Source: Paraspadella gotoi
Taxonomy: Eukaryota > Chaetognatha
Assembly (NCBI GenBank): GCA_051294375.1
Contig: CM119267.1
Location: forward strand, 12,657,081-12,721,080
Direction: 5' to 3'
DNA: 64,000 bases
Below are positions 34,990 to 45,720 of this stretch, one piece after another. The notes under the pieces were generated by a model. That model had not been told where the DNA came from and did not search any database. It saw only the letters and a program-made list of their open reading frames with translations. The first letter of the stretch is position 1. Every line of letters starts with the position of its first letter. A program made the translations under genes and the position numbers.

Positions 34990-36600
34990 TCCAGCTAGCT
35001 ACACTCTTAGCGCATCTAACCCCCTTTTTTTCTTCTTTTCCAAAGAAAGATAAAGGCTCATGGCTTCTGTTATTGCGATAAATCTGCCTGTACTCAAATA
35101 ACTGAGTTGGCGCGAAATCGCACATAGAGAGCAAAAATCTCGATCATAGGTGGTACCATTTTTGTTGAGGTTTTGACATTTTCTTTGAACCATAAGAAAT
35201 GAACCTTTTCTCTTTCCCATCTATCTTCTGGGTTAGCACATTAACCCAACAGCCAGGAAGAGAGTGCCTCACTTTTAACAATACAAGTGTTTTTCAAAAT
35301 TAGGATAAGACATGATTTTGATACTTGAGATACAAATTATGATCTGAGTTGTTCAAAGCTTTTGATGTACATCTTTCCAGACCATCAACACCATCAGGGT
35401 AAGGTCTAGAGAGTGGTTGAGCAATTACTTACTGTCAATCTTTAACATAATGGCGGATAGTATCCCGTAAGCCCAAGAAACGTATTTACAGGCGTTCTAC
35501 GTCTTCAGGGGCTTTCACTATGTAACGGACTTTTTTCCACATTGGCAGGATCCTGGGGCTTATTCCGTTCTTCGAGAAAGGTTATACTGTCCAAGACATA
35601 CCACAGTTCCTGCCGCAAATTTGCACTTTGAAGGCTCTGAGCATTAAGACCCAGCACCTTCCAAGGCAGTCAGCACCTGATCCAAGTGTTTTGAGGTGAA
35701 TTCCTCCTGTTGTTGTCATGGCCAACCAGAATATCATCATGTAACTGAATGATATTTGTTTGTGGGGCGCAACCCGACGCAGCACGAGCTGCATGAGTGA
35801 GCTAAGGCCAGCTTGGGGAAATTTTTAGCAACCCATTGAGCAACTTGCATCTCAATGCCTTGATTCGGTTGAGAAAGCAAAAAATTTGCGGGTCGTCGCG
35901 GGCGTGAATAGGCATTCTGCCCAAAACCCTTTGGTTAAAGTCCAGAGCATGTGAAGATTTTTAGAGGCGTGTCGAGGCGCTGAATGAGTCTTTCAATCCT
36001 TGGGCAACGGTATAACACCTTATTGCATCTTTCGTTCAACTTTCTTCTAAAATCGGTAGAACAGAAATCTCCAACCACCAGACTTTCATCTTAATCAACA
36101 AGATAGGAGCTGAATACTGCGGCTGGTTTGAATGACTAATTCAAGGTCCAGTCAGCAATCATCTCGAATGCCTTGTTTGTTGATCACATCACGCATCTCT
36201 GTCTTGTACGGCGTTATGGAGGCAACAGCCAATGGGTGGAGACATCTCTATCTTTGGATTAGCTCGGTATATGTATATAGATTTGTCCTCCCATTAATCC
36301 CTGTTATGTTTAGAGGAATGCTTCATCTCGTCATTTTACTTTCAAAAGTTTGAAGTCTTCTTGTTTTAATAGGGGAGCGCCTCCTTAGCCATATTTTTGT
36401 ATCGATAGACACACTTTCTTGGCGTCCTGGTGGAATAATTTATCTATCCACTTCTTTGGTGAAGCTTTGGGTGAAGCTTCTGCTTTTCTTTAAAGAATCC
36501 TGAGGAGGATCCACATTCAACCCCTCTTCTAAGTCAGTCTTTCGATTCCAGATTGCTTCATCTTACGCCAATTTCATAGGCGGAGTCTCCACTATGAGTA
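34990..36600 (-). pseudogene. Gypsy reverse transcriptase and RNase H relic
   Basis: 35,582-35,794 (minus) aligns with the reverse transcriptase of the 57-kb copy (MQLVLRRVAPHKQ against MQLVLRGLPPQH). The YMDD box is degraded to a frame-shifted remnant (SFSYMMIFW). 34,999-35,220 aligns with the start of RNase H (NLNKNG, TYDRDF, FIAIT). The order on the minus strand agrees with the element's orientation. Several frame changes and missing blocks are present. Confidence 0.65.
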
Positions 36601-38680
36601 GAGCAGAGCATATCACGTTTCAAAGAAAAATATGTCAAACGTCTCACTCATCCGTAAACTTCGGCACTAACCAGAGATATGTCCAGCCCCTCAGTTTTCA
36701 TACTGACCTGGACCCAATGATTGAGTTAGTCCATCGAATCTGCCCCCATCAACGTAGGCACATGCTCTACCAGCCCACACGTGGACCTCCATGAATTGAG
36801 AAATGGGTCCAGTGACAATTGTTTTTTGTCGCTCGGGGGCATGACACTGTCAAGCTTAAGTTCTTGGCATCGAGTGAATCTTGATAACGGCCGGGATAAC
36901 TGTCTCGCGGCACATTGGTTGACAGAAGCAGGTCCAGAAATACGATGAGATACCTCTATTAATGGATGACCGAGCTGGTTTCCGTAGAAACCCGTACGTC
37001 GTCCTTCAGAGGGCCACAAAGATCTGAAATTACAGAAAAAAGTCCCACCAAAGAATAACTGGCTGAACCTAGGCCCTACTACTTACAATTTCATTCAAGA
37101 TCACGTATTATCTTATTTCTAAACTTATACGTTAACTATGCCACTGTAATGTACACGCGTTCCATTGATTGGCTTTGCCCTTAGAGAAGGATATGTTTGC
37201 GGAAAGCTACGATCCTTATATGGGCGGGATTTGTCTCTTAAGAAATTTCCTCACTAGTCTGCAACTCTTTGTACAGCCGGATATCAGCCTAAGCTGTGGC
37301 GACCTTCTTACCATCTATTTTATCCAAAACTCAGCTTTCCATTTAGGTTTTTATATCTAGGTTCTCATCAATTTCGATCTCTGCTTGAAGCCCATAGCAA
37401 GGATCGCTTCCTTACGTCTTCGATGACAGTTTCGGAATGGAGGAGGATTCTTTTTCTGCCTTTTCTGGCCTTTCTCCGATTCACTCAGAAATTGCGCCTG
37501 AGGCCTCTTCTCTACTTTGGTTTTCACGCCTGTCTTCATCTGAAGTGTTGGCTGTACGCATATCTCTTCACGATTACGGGTCATATCACAGATCGTCTCT
37601 GACGATTTACTCGATTCCCTTTGCCGATAATCCTGTTTTTTCGGTCACTCGACGAATCATCACGCAGGCGACTGCCCCAGATTCGCGATCACACGTACCG
37701 GTATATAGCCGACGTTTCATTTCACGGCCATAATTGATCAACGGCTGCGACTGTCACGACTATCGTACGCTACTTGCTATCCTACTAACCAACTTCTTTC
37801 CCAAGATGATGACTTTCGTTTACGACCACGTCGGTCTGCTCTCGACTACTAGGAATTAGAAGAACAGCAGAGGAGTCGCGGCGCTAGGAGAATACGTCTC
37901 TACTACCACGACTCTCTATCCCTATCTTTCTCTTCTCCTACGATCTTGCTTGAGCGGTCCGAAGCCTAGGTTCTTCAAATTTTGTAGACAAACAGCGACG
38001 GCATACGCTCGGATTCGCAAGGCGGTCGTACCGACCTTGGCAAGCTTCCAGTAAAGGCTACAGGAATCTTTCAAAGGTTTCTGATACACCCAGAATCTAC
38101 CTTCCTTGAGTGATCTGAACACGCCAGGCGCTCACTTTTTCGCTGCCATTAATTGTGCGTGAATCCTTCATTCACAGCGACCTAAGTCAATAGCAATTCC
38201 CGGTAGGCTTAGCAGAGCTCTCCGAAAATCTGACAAGAAACAGCTCCCGGGGCTCTCGCATGCGCCAACCTACAATCCTTTCTACGTATTTGTTGACTTT
38301 TCTTAATAATCCTCTGCAGCCAATGATGCATGGACTCTCTGCCATCCCATTCAACTGTAGATTTCTTGGCTTGCAACGGTATGCCTCTTTGGAGGCATAT
38401 TTAATACAGGTAATCATTTTGGCTTTAATTGAGCATAAGTTCTGTCTGAGATCATCTTTAAAGACCTCACGAGCTGATCGTCCAGCTTTCAGCGGCAGCC
38501 ATTGGAAAAAGGCATCAATCATGTTATTCTGTCTTCAACGCGGCTGAATGTAGCCAACAGCAACAGCTTCTCAAAGAGCTCTATCATTCCATCGAAATCA
38601 TGCGTCTCAGAATCAAACTGTCCACAGGAAGGGACGAAGCTGCTTTCTCACGAATTCGGTAAATAGCCAGGCCCATATTG
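36601..38680 (-). pseudogene. Gypsy gag and protease relic
   Basis: 38,187-38,522 (minus) contains WLPLKAGRSAREVFK, matching WLPLKLDDPAREVFK in the 52-kb copy. 37,922-38,122 ends with LKQDRRRRER, matching LKQDRRKRED. 37,140-37,380 aligns with the protease (KAGKKVAT-like start, GTRVHYSGIVN-like end) and then runs without interruption into sequence equal to 55,745 onward in the other copy. It therefore shows the protease region without the 2.3-kb insert found there. Confidence 0.6.
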
Positions 38681-38899
38681 AAGGGTTTACATAAAATTAA
38701 TAAGTAAGTGGCAAAAATCAAGGCAACAAGAAACAATCCAAAGAGCACAAAATTTAATGTGTTCTTGAAGGGAAGAGGTCACTCAAGCTCTGTCAAACCA
38801 GAGGATGAGTCATACGGGAACATCTGTAATATCGTCACTATGAAAGGAGTGAAGTGTCTTGGGCGGACCCTCAGTAATATGTTTAAGGCAACATCTCAT

Positions 38900-39901
38900 G
38901 AAGGTTAGTTTGCATATTGGGCATTTAAAGCGACACTCTCGATACTTCTTGATGATATAATTATTAGTTATCCAACGAGTTTGGGGCTTGTCAAAGGAAA
39001 GCAGGGCCCAATTTTTGAAGCTAAGCGACTAAAGATATCAGAGTTATTTAGTGTAAAGGATGTTAGATTCCAACTCAGCCTCAGGATGATCAAAAAGAGA
39101 ACACTCGATTCTTGAGACACAAACCTGAGCCAAAGACACACTTTGTATTCAGAAACTTTTGAACGGCAAACAATTAGGTTTCCACTTGTCGAAGAAGAGT
39201 GTTCAGTCACCTGGCTGACACCGATAAATCAATTCGTAGACAGGATATTGGCCAGTTGAAAGTTAATGTCATCGAGATTGACCTCAAATGAAGTAATTTT
39301 GAAAGTTCAGGATAAGAGGGATTGTTTCTCGATAAAATCGATCAATTCTCCCATCTGGTTCGACGCAATTAGCATAATGATCAACCAATCGCACTCTTGA
39401 TTCCACATATCCAAGACCCATGGTATATAAAGTTTACCTTGGTCGTCAATGGTTCCTCTATGTGCGAGGGAATGTATTTAGTCATTTTCTCTAATATTTT
39501 CGTAAATCTAATTTTCGCATTTGAATCGCCTCGTGAAATTTGAGGTATGGTCCGGGGCTTGGTGCTTATTTCTCGATTGACCCCCAAAAAAAAAACCAGC
39601 AAGGGTTTGTAAATCTATCCAAGTCTCTCATCGCTTTCCTAAGAGCATCCAGCCAAATCGGCGTAGATAACTCATTGGGCTTTCTCTTCTTCCTCTTTGG
39701 GCTTTTCTTGCCGTTCTGCCTTTCGTTCTTGATCTTATCTTTTCTTCCCATTTTTATTACATGATCGAGGCAGTGACGACAGTCATCTCGTATTGCAACA
39801 GTGCATGAGGTACAAAATGGTAAAAATATTTGGGCAATGCCACGATTAGTGTTCCCAAAATAACATAAAAATAGCAAAGATTTTTGTGAGAGAGGTTGCA
39901 T
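38900..39901 (-). pseudogene. Extra ORF upstream of Gypsy gag, with Cys/His cluster
   Basis: It starts at an ATG at 39,901. Residues 30-45 hold CTSCTVAIRDDCRHCLDH, a CxxC...CxxC/H cluster that could bind zinc. A basic stretch (KKSPKRKKRK) at about residues 63-73 resembles a nuclear localisation or nucleic-acid-binding region. A run of ten As at about 39,590 shifts the frame. The reading then continues (39,381-39,602) with GSWICGIKSAIG and (38,968-39,210) with SFTLNNSDIFSRLASKIGP, both matching the ORF at 51,255-51,875. It has no counterpart among the standard gag-pol parts of Gypsy elements that I know. Confidence 0.5.
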
Positions 39902-40805
39902 ATTAAAAACGTTCGCAAATTGAGTAATTTGTAGAAATAAAACGTTGTTTAAAAAAAAAATTTGGATTTTTTTTATAAAATGATTGTAGAAGATATAAAG
40001 TTTGATATGTTGATTAAAAACAGTTCATGTTAAATGACAGCCGGTGTCAGCACTATAGGTTCAGCACTTTCTTGCGTATTCGAAGAGAAAGCGACATTTA
40101 AAAGAACACCAATCGTCCATGGAACTTCCAGACGGATTGTAAAATCCGTTGTCCTGATATCCGCAGGGAGCCAGGCAAGCCTACCCCTTGTCTATGTCAC
40201 TTTGGAAGTGGGTGTGAAATCGATCGGCAAGGCATGTTCCACGAAACTTTGGAGTGAAAAATAATGATATGGCAATGATGGGGTTATTCGGAGCCACCGT
40301 GCTATATGTAGAGGCGGACTTGACAAAGAGCGTTGGGTCGGTGCCACGGAAGAGCATGTGCTGGCCAGCCAACTCTTCCGACTTCTTAAGACAGGGACGT
40401 CCTGTTGCGTCCTGTAGTTGCAAGTTATCCAGATAATACCACGCCGACAACTGTTACTGGCAATCGCAGAGGCCTGCCGTCTCTACGTCGAAGCGGTTTG
40501 GACTGCGCGAAGGACCCAAAAAGGCCAAACAAGTCTCAGCGCCAGCAGATCTGCTCCCAGGACCAAGGCTCGATCGAAATCACGGAGAAAATTGAATTGA
40601 GTTAGAAAGAACAATAACTTCACAGTCTGCTGAACACAAGGCTATCAAAACCAGCAGGACTGCTGATGGAAAAACAGTCTCCAATCCACATGCCTCAGAG
40701 TTGACCCGAAAGTCCTATGGGTAACGGAAGCACGCTATCCAGAGAAAAGTAAGCTGTCTGTGCAACTGTCGACGGTGCATGGTTACTCCACAAAGAGTGG
40801 ATATA

Positions 40806-40818
40806 GGACGATGCACCA
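40806..40818 (-). promoter_or_regulatory. Candidate primer-binding site of the nested Gypsy element
   Basis: On the minus strand TGGTGCATCGTCC begins one base after the LTR end. On the plus strand it reads GGACGATGCACCA, that is, it ends in CCA like a mature tRNA 3' end. I have not assigned the tRNA. Confidence 0.5.
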
Positions 40819-40819
40819 C

Positions 40820-41234
40820 TAGTTGGAGGAGATCTTTATGTGGATCGCCGCGGTACCGGAGCGCCTTCCCGTTCTCACGCGAGGTGGTCACGTCAAGGGG
40901 GGAGCTGGGAACGCATCGCGATCTTCCAACGGCGCCCACAATCAGGGCTGCAATGCGGCCGTGTGTCGACCAGATGCTAAAGTCTTACTTGATGGATCTG
41001 AGAGAGTACAGAGGCACACAATATGAATGAGGGCAGACGGCGACCAAGAACGTATATTTCTGGACACATATCAATTTTTAATATCACGATACTCTTTTCA
41101 CTAAAAGGAAACAGATTAATAAAGCTAAGTAATTGACAATCAATAAAGATTATTTTATTAACTGAAATGAGTTATAAATGTTCGTAGTTTCCGATCGAGT
41201 CATCGGCGGTCACGCGAGATCACGTCTTCCAACA
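40820..41234 (-). repeat. 5' LTR of the nested Gypsy element
   Basis: It is the partner of 28,631-29,010, with small indels. The right edge TCCAACA is followed by the target duplication ATCG and the resumed BEL gag sequence (TTCGCGCAGAGTCAC). Confidence 0.75.
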
Positions 41235-41238
41235 ATCG

Positions 41239-42096
41239 TTCGCGCAGAGTCACTTTTCAGCGCCAAACGCCCGTCGGCGTCGCATGTTTTCCTTAGGCGA
41301 ATGTCTTTCGGCCATTGAAACCTTACTCAACGCACAAATCAGGTGCTAGAAAGCAGAGAGAGGAGAAGAGAGACGTCGTGAGAAAGAACAGATGATTAGG
41401 ATTCTCAATGAACAGAATCAAGAAAGAGAACGAATGACACAGTATTTTCTTGAACAAGAAAGAGAGAGACAACGGATGGCGACGACTCTTAATCAGGTGG
41501 CCACGGCGGTAGAGAGGATCACCCTCAATTCGGCAGGACAACCGCCACCGCCGCCACCAGGGCCTCACCGCCGTACATCGGCGTTTGATGCACCCCCTAC
41601 AGAATCAATGCCTCTTAGACAAAGTGCGGAGCCGCCGCCGGCAATGTCCGACCCANNNNNNNNNNNNNNNNNNNNNNNNNGGGGGAAGGGTCTAGTGAAA
41701 GCAGGTACGGCTCAGGATTTTCTCCCCAACCTCCCGTTACACTGGCGACTCAAACCTATGGCTAATCCTCAGTTTGAAAGATATCTATTTTCCGCAATCG
41801 GCTGAATCTACGATTCGGATGTTGAAAAAGACTCCGCCCAGAGGAGGTCTTCATGAGTGCAGGATTCAAAAAAAAAGTGGGTGTTCGAGATCACATGCAA
41901 CAATGGGAATCGGTGATGTCACAACCTGCGCGTTACCGACCAAATGCGGCATCAAGAATTACGCTTTTGGTTTGGAGCGCTTGCAAGGTTAAGTTACAGA
42001 AATATTTTCACCGTCGTGATTATGCCGCTGCCGGTCTCGAAGCGATAGAAATGTTACGACGAGAGTGTCGGTTCGCCGGACGCTTCACCTTCTGAA
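41239..42096 (+). CDS. BEL/Pao gag, middle part
   Basis: This resumes the gag frame after the nested insertion. 41,392-41,805 encodes a Gln/Arg/Glu-rich segment (NEQNQERERMTQYF) likely to form a coiled coil, then a proline run (PPPPPPGPHRR). A 25-N gap (41,656-41,680) interrupts it. Reading then continues in changing frames to 42,095, including about 41,853-42,095 (MQQWESVMSQPARYR). This corresponds to the DUF1759-like region of BEL Gag, usually the capsid-like part. At least two frame changes occur, so this copy is not translatable as it stands, or it contains sequencing errors. Confidence 0.65.
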
Positions 42097-43281
42097 ATGC
42101 TGCGAGATTGTCTTGCTGGAGGTAAAGTGACGGAAGCTACTGATATTGACGAGACAATTACCCGGTTGGAGAACATTGTAGGGATAGCAGAGGCAAAAGG
42201 TCGTATTCGTGATTTGAACAGGGATACGGTAATTGCCGAGATCCTAGAAACAAAATTTCCTCAGTGGAAAGAAAAATTTGCAGAGGAGAACTCGCAATGT
42301 TTGTATCTGACCAACCGAAAAAGAACAATCTATGAATTTATTCAATTTTTAAAAATACACCTTTTAGCGGTTAAGTCCGTTTATCATAAAAAAAAGAAAA
42401 CGTCAACGGCCTCGGTAGCGGCGGTGATAGCATTGAATGCTCCCCCCGCGATGCAAAACGGTGGGGGCCCATCCGGAATTCCAGGTGGAGATCAATCTAA
42501 CGAATCATTTGACTCCTTGGACGATACCGACCCAACACAGCCACCCCCAAAACCGAGAAGACGAAGACGACGACGGAGCAAGGAACAAGTGCCGAGATCG
42601 GCCTTGCCGGCACCGACAGTGGATACTGGTTGCGGCTATGTCGCAGCACAGCAAGCAACACCGCAGGCGAATCCTATGTTGCCACAATCTGTTCAGTCGA
42701 CGCAGATTGTCGGGCGACCACAGACACAAGCCATTGCACCAACAATGAATCCAGGCGCCCCAATGTACGCATCAACGCCGGTCCGGCCTGCAACGCCGCA
42801 TTGTCACTTCTGCGGCCAAGCTCACATGGTTTGGGAATGTGCCGGATACTTAGCGCTTGGAATCCAGGCAAGAGCTGATCTTATTCTAGGCAGAAGGATT
42901 TGTTTTAAATGTTTGAATGGTAACCACTTAGCGAGTAAATGTAGGTTTGGAGTTTTGTGCTCTTTATGTAGAGGTAACCATCACCAGACCTTACATGGGA
43001 TGGCGCCAGTGCGTCGATCCAACCCCCCGATAACAAATGCACAATATCAGCCAACAACGACATATGTACAACCCCCATCTTATGCCACTCCCGCTTTCAC
43101 CCCACCCACTGTCCCTTCTTACTCCCCTGCGTCAATGCCCCAGCCCCTCTATCAGGCGCCAACGGCGGCCAACAACACATCGACGGTGAATAGCGGAATA
43201 CCGGATCTGAATCAGACAATTCCTATGAGTTTAGCGTCCGNNNNNNNNNNNNNNNNNNNNNNNNGTACGGCGTCAAGTTGA
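42097..43281 (+). CDS. BEL/Pao gag, C-terminal part with zinc knuckles
   Basis: An open frame of about 394 codons. The first 100 residues are helical and finish the capsid-like domain. A Pro/Arg-rich linker (KPRRRRRRRSKEQ) follows. At about residues 235-305 come three Cys/His knuckles: CHFCGQAHMVWEC, CFKCLNGNHLASKC and CSLCRGNHHQTLH. A triple knuckle of this kind is typical of BEL/Pao Gag, where it binds the genomic RNA in the particle. The C-terminal tail is Pro/Thr/Ala-rich. A 24-N gap (43,241-43,264) lies near the end. The same frame continues past a stop into the protease, so gag and pol may originally have been joined. Confidence 0.8.
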   Translation: MLRDCLAGGKVTEATDIDETITRLENIVGIAEAKGRIRDLNRDTVIAEILETKFPQWKEKFAEENSQCLYLTNRKRTIYEFIQFLKIHLLAVKSVYHKKKKTSTASVAAVIALNAPPAMQNGGGPSGIPGGDQSNESFDSLDDTDPTQPPPKPRRRRRRRSKEQVPRSALPAPTVDTGCGYVAAQQATPQANPMLPQSVQSTQIVGRPQTQAIAPTMNPGAPMYASTPVRPATPHCHFCGQAHMVWECAGYLALGIQARADLILGRRICFKCLNGNHLASKCRFGVLCSLCRGNHHQTLHGMAPVRRSNPPITNAQYQPTTTYVQPPSYATPAFTPPTVPSYSPASMPQPLYQAPTAANNTSTVNSGIPDLNQTIPMSLASXXXXXXXXXTASS

Positions 43282-43299
43282 CTGGCGGTTGCGTCCGCC

Positions 43300-43445
43300 C
43301 CAGGCGAGTCGACCTTTCGTCCAGTTGTGCCGGTTGTCGTAGAAACGGGCGGACGCAAGCGCACAACTTACGCCATGATAGACTCAGGATGTAATCGATG
43401 TGTTTTGAAACAAAATATCGCTGACGAATTAAAATTAGACGTTAA
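43300..43445 (+). CDS. BEL/Pao protease, N-terminal part
   Basis: In the gag frame, the segment around 43,327-43,440 encodes VVVETGG, then TYAMIDSGCNRCVL. DSG is the catalytic triplet of the aspartic protease (peptidase A17 type, found at the start of BEL/Pao Pol). The enzyme cuts the Gag-Pol polyprotein. The sequence then has to move to frame +2 at about 43,440-43,460 to continue. This is either a single-base error or a real frame break. Confidence 0.7.
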
Positions 43446-45720
43446 TGCGCATTCCCATGAGAATCAGGACCCTCGATTGCGACCAGACGATGCATCGAGA
43501 AGTGACCGATTTCAATGTGGAACCACTCGATGGAACTTTCTCAATTTCTGTACGCCGCGCAATAGTGGGAAAACTGCTGACGTCGGAGGATGACCTCCCC
43601 CCTTCCAATGAAGATGTGGCCGGAAAACCACACCTAGAAGGGGTTTCCTTTCCCAACCTCCCAGACAAGGAGGTTGGACTGCTCCTCCCAGCAGGGTTCG
43701 CTTATACCTGGATAGGCGGCGAAGTTCGACGTGGCCCCGCAGATCAGCCAATTGCATTAATGACCGATTTTGGCTGGACGCTTGTTGGACCGCGGCCCGG
43801 TATGAGCAGCAATGATATACATTGTGCCCGCATAACAGCGGAATATGTCGAAGAAGATGAGAAGAAAATCCAAGAAGACATTCGACGTCTGTTTCATCGC
43901 GATTTCGTCCCGGCGCCTAGTGCTAAGAAGCTGGCGTCGGTTGAAGACGAATACGCGGTAAAACAACTTGAAGACACAATACGATTTGACGAGAAAGAAG
44001 GTCATTATTTTGTCGGTTTACCCTGGATGAGAGGTAGGGAAAAGGCGGCAGAAATATTGAATAGTAGAGATTCTGCCACAATGGCATTAAACCGGTTACA
44101 ATCTCTTATGCGAAAACTCAATAGATATCCCGCTGATAAAAAAAGGGTAAATGAAGAAATGAAAAAATTCGTCGAAGAAGGTCATGCTCGTAGAGTTGAC
44201 ACCGACGATGTCCCACCCGGTAAACCAATCTGGAACCTTCCCGTCCACGTTGTCGTACGACGAGACAAAGACAAAGTACGAATTTGCCACGACGCACGTG
44301 CCAACGTGAGAGGTAAATGTTTAAATGACGAATTACTCACTGGACCCGACTACATGACGAATATGCTGGGCGTTATGCTCCGATTTCGTCGTCATAGGGT
44401 GGCACTGGCCGCGGATATCCGCGGCTTCTTCCATCAAGTATTTGTCGATGAAAATGATATTCATTGCTTTCGTTATTGGTGGTTCGAGGATGATACTTGT
44501 ACCAAACCTGTTCTCTTCGAACTTAGAGTGCACATTTTTGGCGCAAAGAGTTCACCGTTGGTCGCAAATTACACCCTCAAGACNNNNNNNNNNACGTTGG
44601 AAGGGAAGCTTCCAATGGAAGTCGTCGAAGCCATTATCCGACAGTTCTATGTCGATGATTTCCTCGGTTCTACCCCAAATGAGGAAACTGCGCGTGAGTT
44701 GAAGAAGGGCCTCGTCGAAGCCCTCCGCCTTGGCGGCTTTGAGTTGACAAAATGGAAATGTTCAGTTCCCGATGTCCTGGAAGATGAACCGGACAAATCA
44801 GCAGATCTAAAAAAGACCTTTACAGATGGGAATGACGACGACACCAAAGATGAGCGCCCAAGAGATAAAGTATTGGGTGTTGCTTTCTCATTTTTTGATG
44901 ATTATTTTTCCCCTTGTGTTAACCAGGATAAAGTCATGAAACGTTGTATCACTAAAAGACAAATTCTATCCCTAACAGCCAGCTTGTACGACCCATTGGG
45001 AATCGTCTCACCATTTACATTGAAAGGACGTAATTACTTTCAACGCGCGAATGAAGCGACAACGGACTGGGATTCACCTCTTCCGGATGACCTCGTACAG
45101 GACTTCAACACCTGGCGAATACAGATGCCAGAACTGGAGTCCATCAAGCTGCCGCGATGGATCGCCACAAGAGAAACAACAGAAGATCCCGCGGAACTGC
45201 ATGTATTTTCTGATGCCAGCCATGATGGCTATGGTGTAGTAGTGTATCGCAGAACTGTACCACAAAATCAAGGGAAATCTCATGTTGCATTTATTATGTC
45301 TAGGTCCCGAGTAACGCCCGTTGATTCCTCCAAAGCATCTCATCACAATTCAATCCCGAGACTGGAGTTGACAGCGGCATGCCTCGGTGCGGAAATCCGA
45401 CATACGGTGGTTGAAGAGATGACCAACGATCATTACGAAAAGGTAGTTATGTGGACTGATTCAGAGACTGTTTTGAAACAAATTTTTGATCGTAAATCTA
45501 AATTTGCAGCTTTTTTCAAAAACCGCTTGTCTCGAATCAGGGAATTAACCGATGTGGCAGAATGGCGCTACGTTGCCACAGATGACAACCCTGCAGATGA
45601 CTGTAGCCGCGGATTACCGTCTGGCGATCCAAAATGGCGACGCTTCCACCAAGGCCCCGAATTTTTGTGGCGCCCGGAAGAAGAGTGGCCCGAACAAAAA
45701 TATCTCCAAAGCCATTCCCC
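43445..45720 (+). CDS. pol: BEL/Pao pol: protease remainder, reverse transcriptase and RNase H
   Basis: A long frame (802 codons as read, to 45,853). The first ~130 residues finish the protease region (LMTDFGWTLVGP), as in the peptidase A17 family. Reverse transcriptase follows, with the primer-side block KVRICHDARANVRG, FHQVFVDENDIHC, and the catalytic box FYVDDFLGS at about residue 400; ten Ns (44,584-44,593) fall just before it without breaking the frame. RNase H begins near residue 580 (HVFSDASHDGYGVVVY) with further conserved parts (RLELTAACLGAE; WTDSETVL; RLSRIRELTDVAEWRYV). The enzyme copies element RNA into DNA in cytoplasmic particles. After about 45,720 this frame runs off the true protein, and the integrase continues in frame +1. 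Confidence 0.9.

Larger units (their letters stand above)
28631..41234 (-). mobile_element. Complete but decayed Ty3/Gypsy element nested in BEL gag
   Basis: Near-identical ~380-415-bp direct repeats lie at 28,631-29,010 and 40,820-41,234. They begin TGTTGGAGG and end TCCAACA, so the LTR tips form an inverted repeat. ATCG flanks both outer ends (28,627-28,630 and 41,235-41,238), and the uninterrupted gag at 12,380 (reversed) has a single copy. On the minus strand a polypurine tract abuts the LTR at 29,011 and a TGG-starting primer site abuts the other LTR at 40,818, so the element reads right to left. Coding relics follow that order: extra ORF, gag, protease, reverse transcriptase, RNase H, integrase, then ~4 kb of unexplained sequence. 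Confidence 0.85.

Noticed and set aside
42437-42748. 103-codon ORF inside BEL gag
   Set aside because: It is an out-of-frame shadow of the long gag frame that carries the zinc knuckles.
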